This document shows positions 58,159 through 64,000 of a stretch of 64,000 nucleotides of DNA, piece after piece. Source of the stretch: Annona cherimola. Lineage: Eukaryota > Streptophyta > Magnoliopsida > Magnoliales > Annonaceae. The translations under genes were made by a program, and so were the position numbers. A model generated the notes under the pieces. That model saw only the letters and a program-made list of their open reading frames with translations. It did not search any database and was not told the DNA's origin. Position 1 is the first letter of the stretch. Each line of letters begins with the position of its first letter. The stretch is taken from contig CM059971.1 in NCBI GenBank assembly GCA_030490835.1, forward strand, positions 69,458,224-69,522,223, read 5' to 3'.

Positions 58159-60777
58159 TTAACCTTCCATCTTCTCACCCTTTGAGAATATGTCTGTGCT
58201 TACTGGGGCGGGGGGAGCCTGAGATACCTCCTGCTGTCCTTCTAGTGTGGTTGGTTCAATTGATTCCATTGATGTGTTGACAGCAGATGCCAAGTCATAA
58301 TACTTAGCATCAGAGTAAAATGATTCCGCCGTTGCGAATGGTTTATGGTCAGCAAAAATTCTTTTTTCGACTCCATCTTTGCAGTACTTGAAGCATTGAT
58401 GCACCGTTGATGCGATGATCTTATTATTGTGGAGCCAAGGTCTTCCCAGCAACAAGTTATAGGAGGTCGGAGCATTAATCACAAAGCATGGGATTTCGGT
58501 GCAGAAATCTTCTATGCTTAGTTCCAACTCGATCAGACCCATGGCCTTTTGAGTCCCTTGATTAAACCCGTGAATCACCACACTAGTGTCTTTCAGCACT
58601 GATGGAGAAATTTCGATCCTCCTGAGTGTTCGAAGGGGCAGGATATTAATTGCAGACCCGGCATCGATCATGATTCTGTTAACCAGCTCACCGGCTAGGT
58701 TGCCCGTAACATATAAAGGTCGGTTGTGATTAATGTCTCCAAGCAACATATCCTCATCAGTGAATGAAATGACCTCATCACATTCAGTGGCGTCGACCAG
58801 GTAAGCAAGACGAACATTTTCATCTGTCAGAGCACTAACCAGTGCATCTCTGGCTTCTTGCGATAACTGCAAGGCATCGTAAATACTGAGTCGAGCAGGG
58901 AGTCGCTTCAAGTGTTCAAGCACATCATAGTTTACTGAGGATTTCCCTTGATTGGCTGGTATGTGCTGTTCTGGCTGCGTACAATTTTCTTGTGCCGGGG
59001 CTTTACCCTTGTTTTCTGGTGTAATTCGTTCAGATCGAAGAATTGCCAGAACATCCTCTTCAACTTGCACCATATTGGAAGAGGCAGAGTCCTGAATGTT
59101 TGTAGCCAATGTTCGTAGTACATATGAGAAAAATGGCTGTATTTTTGGGATTTCAGGAAAATACCCACTCATTGACTTGATGCACTGTTGAACCATGATT
59201 CCTTCTTTATCGAATTTTTGGTTGATTATTCTGCAGTTTATCCATCTCAAGATGTAGTCATATTGAGACTCTCCTGATAGGGGGTGCATGACTTCTATCA
59301 TCTCTGGAGGGAACTCTGTTTCATATTCATGGAATCTTTGGATAAAAATATCGACGAACTCTTCCCAAGAACCAAATGATTCTTCAGGAAGCGAGGAGAT
59401 CCAGAGAAGGGCACAACTGTCATGGGCCAGGCTCAAAACAAAGTGCTCGAATGCAAATTCTTCTGTTTGCCCCATTTGACAGACCGCCAACAAATAATCA
59501 AACAAGTGCGGCAACGCATACTTATGATTTTCATGGAATAACTGAATATGTGGCCAATCATAGCTTAACTCCCTGGTTAAGAAAGGGAACACTCGAAGGA
59601 TGGGCGCATCGTTTAACTGCAGTACGTGCAGAACTTGGAGTTGATTAGTCCTCCCAAAACTTTCAGCATCGCTAAAAATTGCCTCTTGTTTGAAGCCTTC
59701 GTTGCTGACCCATCGGATTGCCTTTATGAAAGTTTTGGCTCCAAAGGTCTTGTACCCGTTGTCAGTCGGAGGGCATACTGCATCCGAAAGATACTTCGTG
59801 ACCATTTCAGGTTCAGGCAACCATATAGCCAGGGGGTCGCTCCATGTACTGTCTCTGAGATAATTTACATAATGAGCCGTGGATTCTTGACTGTATTGTA
59901 TTTCCCTCAAGTAATTACTAGGGAACTGCTCTCTTTGTCTTGACAGGAAGCGGACCAAGAACGCATCTATCAAGATGACCCACTCGGTAATTTCTTCGAT
60001 ATGATTATCTTGGTACCAAGACATCACTGATTCCCCCAATGAGTACCGGAAGTATTCCACTCTGGTTTCCCAAGATGCTGGCAAAAGTCGAGATTCTCGC
60101 AAATACGTGATGATGTGGTTTACCGGTGACATCCCAACTTCAAACTTGGTGTAGTTAGGGATAAGCACCGAGGCAGTTCTTCGCCGCTTTGCAGGATTGG
60201 ATGCAGACGCATTTATATGATAGCAAGTTTCGATTTCTCCGTTGTTGCTATCTAGGTCCCAAAACAGACCATTCTCACATGGAGTTGTATTTGGTAACTC
60301 TTCGAGAATGTATCTTTCTTTTTCTGGTCGAGGTGATCTTCCAGCAAGCCGTTGATAGAATGGGAGTAGCAACTCGGGCTGCAAAAAGTCCATGATCATG
60401 AATGGTTGCACCCGTGAGGATTGCCTCAAATGCCTTGAGAAGAAAGGGAGAATGGCCTTATCCCTTATTCTTTTGTTTTTTCTGCATAAATCTTTGAGAC
60501 ATCTTTTTGTCCGTCTTAGGCGTGGTGGTTTTCGAACCACTTCCCAATCACCCTTTTCTGCTATCTCAATTGTCACAACATTTGATGAAGCTTGCGCTGG
60601 AGGACTGAGTTTTACAACCCCCTTGTCGATGTAATCTTGCAATATTGCTTGGAGATCCCAACACTTCTTAGTGGGGTGACCGACATATCGGTGGTAACTG
60701 CAATATCGCTGGTGAGAAGTGCGTCCAACTTCTTCTGGCCTTTTTGGGGCGGGCAACTCGAATAGCCCGGTCGACAT
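58159..60777 (-). CDS. Tat polyprotein part: zinc finger, two extra gag-like domains, protease
   Basis: Residues 26-39 are a variant zinc knuckle, CSYHRYVGHPTKKC (CX2HX4HX4C). Residues about 208-330 look like a capsid domain: YTKFEVGMSPVNHIITYL, VEYFRYSLGESVMSWYQ, DAFLVRFLS. Residues about 410-550 look like another: HLFDYLLAVCQMGQ, FVLSLAHDSCALLWISSLPE, SWEEFVDIFIQRFHEYETEF, QYDYILRWINCRI. The aspartic protease is about 660-800, with MIDAGSAINILPL at the active site and NLLLGRPWLH as flap partner. Tat elements normally have one gag domain before the zinc finger; two more after it are unusual. It is in frame with gag (one TAG between) and with RT (one TAA). Confidence 0.8.
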   Translation of the reverse strand: MSTGLFELPAPKRPEEVGRTSHQRYCSYHRYVGHPTKKCWDLQAILQDYIDKGVVKLSPPAQASSNVVTIEIAEKGDWEVVRKPPRLRRTKRCLKDLCRKNKRIRDKAILPFFSRHLRQSSRVQPFMIMDFLQPELLLPFYQRLAGRSPRPEKERYILEELPNTTPCENGLFWDLDSNNGEIETCYHINASASNPAKRRRTASVLIPNYTKFEVGMSPVNHIITYLRESRLLPASWETRVEYFRYSLGESVMSWYQDNHIEEITEWVILIDAFLVRFLSRQREQFPSNYLREIQYSQESTAHYVNYLRDSTWSDPLAIWLPEPEMVTKYLSDAVCPPTDNGYKTFGAKTFIKAIRWVSNEGFKQEAIFSDAESFGRTNQLQVLHVLQLNDAPILRVFPFLTRELSYDWPHIQLFHENHKYALPHLFDYLLAVCQMGQTEEFAFEHFVLSLAHDSCALLWISSLPEESFGSWEEFVDIFIQRFHEYETEFPPEMIEVMHPLSGESQYDYILRWINCRIINQKFDKEGIMVQQCIKSMSGYFPEIPKIQPFFSYVLRTLATNIQDSASSNMVQVEEDVLAILRSERITPENKGKAPAQENCTQPEQHIPANQGKSSVNYDVLEHLKRLPARLSIYDALQLSQEARDALVSALTDENVRLAYLVDATECDEVISFTDEDMLLGDINHNRPLYVTGNLAGELVNRIMIDAGSAINILPLRTLRRIEISPSVLKDTSVVIHGFNQGTQKAMGLIELELSIEDFCTEIPCFVINAPTSYNLLLGRPWLHNNKIIASTVHQCFKYCKDGVEKRIFADHKPFATAESFYSDAKYYDLASAVNTSMESIEPTTLEGQQEVSQAPPAPVSTDIFSKGEKMEG

Positions 60778-60795
60778 GAGGTGCTGGAATAGCGT

Positions 60796-62688
60796 CTACA
60801 CGTCATCTTCCCCAAAGGCATATTGGATTTCCTCTCTTTGGAAGGGTCTTGCAGGCTGCTCTTTTACAGGCGGCTTTGCTTTATCTGGTTGCTTCTTAAC
60901 CTCTGTAGTGTTTGCAGAGGTTTCTCCAGTTTTCTTCTTCTTAAACGTAGTGGTTGTGGATGATTCCTTTTTCCAGGCTTTTTGTTGAGACAACAAATAC
61001 TCTTTTCGACAAGCTTCTGTAGCTAGGGCCTGAAATGTACTTAGCCGTTCATTCATCAGCAACGAGATTTCCGTCTTGATGCCATTCCGGCAAAGATTGA
61101 CCTTCATTGCTTGAGATAGGGGTGCTTGACATCGGTTAGCGGCCCTTTGCCATCTAGTGATGTAGTCTTCAACCGGCTCGTCCTTCTTTTGGGACAAGGT
61201 AGATAATTCCGATAGTTGTACTTCTCGTGTAGTATCAACGAATCGGGAGGTGAACATTTCTTTCATCTCTTCCCATGTTCGAACTGAGCCGGTTGGAAGA
61301 GATATGTACCACTGGAAAGCATCACCAGAAAGAGTATTGGGAAACATTCGAAGACAAAAATTCGAATGGTGCGCCCAATTGCCCATGGCATAGTGGAATG
61401 ATGCCAGGTGCTTTAACGCGCTCCCAGTCCCATCGAATTGGATCTTTGGTGGCTTCAAATCTATAGGTAGCAGCTCCGCTTCAACCTCTGGGGGATAAGG
61501 CCTGTTGATTGTCGTTGTAGGGACCCCAGTGAGTTGAGGTGCCTGTCGACGAAGGCATTCGGCCACAAGCTGATGTACCATCTCCTTCTGTGCAATAAAC
61601 CTGGGTGGAGACCCCATGAGTGTGTTTACCCGCGCGTCTTGCGTTCGAGGGGTATTGATACGTAGGTTATTGAACTGCAGAAAGCCTTGCTCCAATTCTG
61701 CATTTTCATCTTCCTCGGTCTGCTGCCTAATTGGTTTCTCGGGCTGATGGACTGATTGACGGTTCCTTGGTGATGGTGGTTGATGGGAACCTGATGTCTT
61801 GTTGCCTTGAGTTTCCATAGCCCGTTTCATATTCTTAATCTCCTCCCGGAGGTCATGAATGAGCTGAGACTTGGGTGTAAGAACCTCTTCTTCTTCGCCC
61901 ACCATGTAAGAGGCTTCAAATTGACCTCTTGGGAGGGCGGCCCTGATCCCTTCAGGATGAGAGAGGCTACAGAATGGCGGTGTAATGGGCATTGCGGCTG
62001 CCCTTGACCGGGTTAACATCTCCGATGCTTTGGAAGTGCTTGGCTGGGTGAGGTCCACCATGTTGACTTCTGTCGTCTGCAGGAGACGTCTCCTCCTTTT
62101 AGCTTCTCTTTTGGGGTGCGGCATCCGGTGCTCTCCTCGGAACGGGGCCACAACAGGCGCATAAGTCATATCCTCTTTCAGTCTGATCAACGAGGCAAAT
62201 TGATTTTCGTGTATAAAGTTAGGAATCAGCTTGAGCACCGAATGTGAATACGTTGTATGGCGCTTCTGAGGATACTGCCACTTGTTAGAGAGTCTTGGCT
62301 TTTGAGGCACTCTCAATTTGCGAGTGTTCTGTAGTGGCTTCTTTTGCGGCCTACCCCTTTGTCGGGGGTGTGAGAACAGCCTATGCCATGGTCTTGGTGG
62401 CAGTGGCGATGAAGCCTTCAAGTTTAACCGGGAAGTTGTTTTCCCGAACTGCTTTTTCTGCTGCGCTTTTCTCCTTTGTTTCCTTGATACGTGATGAGGA
62501 ACCATCACTATGTTGGCAGTATCATAGTGATCTGGAGATTTGACTCTAGCTTGTGAGCTAGATGGAGCATGGGTTGCCTGATGGGGCGAATGCGTTGGGT
62601 CAGGGATGACAATTCGCAGGGTGCCTAAACCAGATTGGACAACAATAAGTCCCTGCGGCTTGAATTGGTCGTCCCCTCCATCGGCCAA
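60796..62688 (-). CDS. Tat gag (first capsid domain)
   Basis: The capsid (Retrotrans_gag) domain is residues about 413-565: KIQFDGTGSALKHLASF, FPNTLSGDAFQWYISLPTGS, VRTWEEMKEMFTSRFVDTTR and VEDYITRWQRAANRC. The N-terminal 400 residues are basic and Ser/Pro/Gln-rich (NKWQYPQKRHTTYSHS, KREAKRRRRLL), with a short coiled segment (LIHDLREEIKNMKRAMETQG). The start is uncertain: the first in-frame ATG is at codon 62 (62505), and the frame is open upstream to a TGA at 62761-62763. The ORF stops at TAG 60796-60798, directly before the zinc-finger ORF in the same frame. Confidence 0.85.
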   Translation of the reverse strand: MADGGDDQFKPQGLIVVQSGLGTLRIVIPDPTHSPHQATHAPSSSQARVKSPDHYDTANIVMVPHHVSRKQRRKAQQKKQFGKTTSRLNLKASSPLPPRPWHRLFSHPRQRGRPQKKPLQNTRKLRVPQKPRLSNKWQYPQKRHTTYSHSVLKLIPNFIHENQFASLIRLKEDMTYAPVVAPFRGEHRMPHPKREAKRRRRLLQTTEVNMVDLTQPSTSKASEMLTRSRAAAMPITPPFCSLSHPEGIRAALPRGQFEASYMVGEEEEVLTPKSQLIHDLREEIKNMKRAMETQGNKTSGSHQPPSPRNRQSVHQPEKPIRQQTEEDENAELEQGFLQFNNLRINTPRTQDARVNTLMGSPPRFIAQKEMVHQLVAECLRRQAPQLTGVPTTTINRPYPPEVEAELLPIDLKPPKIQFDGTGSALKHLASFHYAMGNWAHHSNFCLRMFPNTLSGDAFQWYISLPTGSVRTWEEMKEMFTSRFVDTTREVQLSELSTLSQKKDEPVEDYITRWQRAANRCQAPLSQAMKVNLCRNGIKTEISLLMNERLSTFQALATEACRKEYLLSQQKAWKKESSTTTTFKKKKTGETSANTTEVKKQPDKAKPPVKEQPARPFQREEIQYAFGEDDV

Positions 62689-62963
62689 TGGAGCCTCCAG
62701 CTGAGAAAACTTGGTTTGTCTTCTTGACTCCTTCTGCTCCTTGGTGTCACCTTCGTTAGGTCAGGGGGCTAGGTTAACAATCCTTGAGGCAGCCCGACCA
62801 AATTGGCAAGTGATGGTGCATCGAACAGGATTTGGTGCAGTTTTGCTCCTTTTTCGGGGAACATTGGCTTCGGTTGGCTAGTTGGCGCTAACCGGGTTGC
62901 AGTAGATCGTCTTGCAGGCCTTTTCGTGGAATGGGACCACAAGACAGGTTGTCCTGCAGGCTG

Positions 62964-63332
62964 TCATGCTGCTGGTTGGGCTGGTGCAGCAAGCCTACGG
63001 GCGGACTTTTCGGCATAGTTTGACCGTCGAGCAGGTGGGCCCATTCGGATTGGCGCCTGCAGAGACTTTGTTGGTTGAATAGGAGTGGTCTTCGAGCCTT
63101 GAACAATAAGTGGCTCCTTAAGTAATGCAGATTGGTCTCTTCTTTGCTTTATCGCTGCAGGAGAGTAGTTGACGTGTCGATAGACACGGTGCTTCGGTTT
63201 CTCTGGTACGTGAATAAAGTGATGCGGGATAGCCGCATCCATGTGGTTTGGCATCGAAATGACAAAACCACCATTGGGCAGGAATCCAAAAGCCATCGAA
63301 TGCGCCATGAAATCTGCAAAGGAGCATTTCAA
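62964..63332 (-). CDS. Leader open frame of the Tat element
   Basis: A 122-codon frame lies between the primer site and gag. It begins MKCSFADFMAHSMAFGFLPN and becomes Pro/Arg/Ala-rich. It is in a different frame from gag. Ogre/Retand-type Tat elements can carry an extra ORF upstream of gag, but I see no motif to match this with one. It could equally be the broken N-terminus of gag. Confidence 0.35.
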   Translation of the reverse strand: MKCSFADFMAHSMAFGFLPNGGFVISMPNHMDAAIPHHFIHVPEKPKHRVYRHVNYSPAAIKQRRDQSALLKEPLIVQGSKTTPIQPTKSLQAPIRMGPPARRSNYAEKSARRLAAPAQPAA

Positions 63333-63408
63333 AGTGTTAACAGTGAGAAATTAAATAAGCATATAAAGACCATAGTTTTCAGCTCTTAAAGATGAAGGGA
63401 GAATGTTT

Positions 63409-63424
63409 CACGTCGGGTTCACCA
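63409..63424 (-). promoter_or_regulatory. Primer-binding site of the Tat element
   Basis: Two bases inside the LTR the minus strand reads TGGTGAACCCGACGTG. It starts TGG, as expected for pairing with a tRNA CCA end. I do not name the tRNA with confidence. Confidence 0.6.
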
Positions 63425-63426
63425 TT

Positions 63427-64000
63427 TGTTCCGGCCTCGTGAGAAAAATATAATATAATTTCATTCTGTTGATTTTTGGTTGAATGTAAAATTGTTTCCC
63501 TGCGGCTTTGAGAATAAATGCTTAATTAATTTCCCAACAAAATTTTAAAGCATCCAATTCTTTAACCGAGTCCGAAAAGTACATCACAGAAATATTTTGC
63601 ATTGTGTTCCACATTCTGATTTTACATCTCTAACGAGAAAACCCTTGATTAAAAGAGCTGAATACAATGGTCCATAAAAAATGCTTAATAATAATGAAGT
63701 GCGTAGAAGATCCTTCTACGTCTTTACAAGTGCACGAAAAATCGTGTCTAACAAAAATATAAAGATAAATGAGTACACTTCGCCCCGCGCCGTGACTCGA
63801 ATGTGAGGTATATGACGCCACGCGCCATATCTTAAATATGAAGTATATAACACCACGCACCATGACTTAAATATGAGGTACATGACTTAAATATGAGGTA
63901 CATGACGCCACGCGCCATGACTTAAATGTGAGGTACATGACGCCACGCGCCATGTATTAAATATGAGTTTACGCTTAGCCCGTCGACCAGCGATGACTCG
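63427..64000 (-). repeat. 5' LTR of the Tat element (first 574 bp, cut by window end)
   Basis: It matches 46934-47507 apart from about five substitutions, four of them transitions. It includes the short GACGCCACGCGCCAT array. Confidence 0.9.

Overview
The window is repeat-dense nuclear DNA of a flowering plant. I found no intact single-copy host gene and no tRNA or rRNA gene. The organism call rests on typical angiosperm LTR-retrotransposon lineages (Ty3/Gypsy Tekay, Athila and Tat; Ty1/Copia SIRE/Maximus type), plant hAT and MULE-type MITEs, and captured pieces of plant genes (class II KNOX, AGO4-type Argonaute, plant ANTH/AP180, 6PGDH). The GC-rich captured pieces would suit a monocot, but the sequence does not settle this.

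Layout. 1-4.2 kb: AT-rich DNA with a fold-back MITE, a short telomere-like duplication and a decayed RNase H tail. 4.25-16.1 kb: two head-to-head, Athila-derived, non-autonomous elements (minus, then plus). The second contains a hAT element with a near-perfect 8-bp target duplication and a MULE-type MITE with a perfect 9-bp duplication. 17.36-45.7 kb: an old Tekay element on the minus strand, split inside its integrase by a SIRE-type copia element (21.69-40.19 kb). The copia's right LTR is split in turn by an Athila element (30.03-39.18 kb, perfect CTAGA duplication) and also carries a small MITE. 45.7-46.9 kb: a truncated, unrelated LTR with a TATA box. 46.93-64.0 kb: a young Tat element on the minus strand, inserted in that LTR and running past the window edge.

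The Tat element is the most striking part. Its gag-pol frame spans about 8.6 kb and appears to hold three capsid-like gag domains in series, then protease, RT, RNase H, a second (archaeal-type) RNase H and integrase. It is interrupted by three stops and one frameshift. Downstream of pol, in U3 or between pol and U3, lies a mosaic of fragments from at least five host genes (6PGDH, histone H2A, KNOX-II, ANTH/AP180, AGO4-type Argonaute). All but 6PGDH are in the sense of the element's transcription. The LTR carries three tandem-repeat arrays and a GC-rich repeated motif upstream of a TATA box.

A second unusual object is the 30.03-39.18 kb Athila element. It lacks a direct 3' LTR. Both ends carry the U3 end of the LTR in inverted orientation (about 398 bp), inside a perfect 5-bp target duplication. 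This suggests a cDNA with two U3 ends was integrated.
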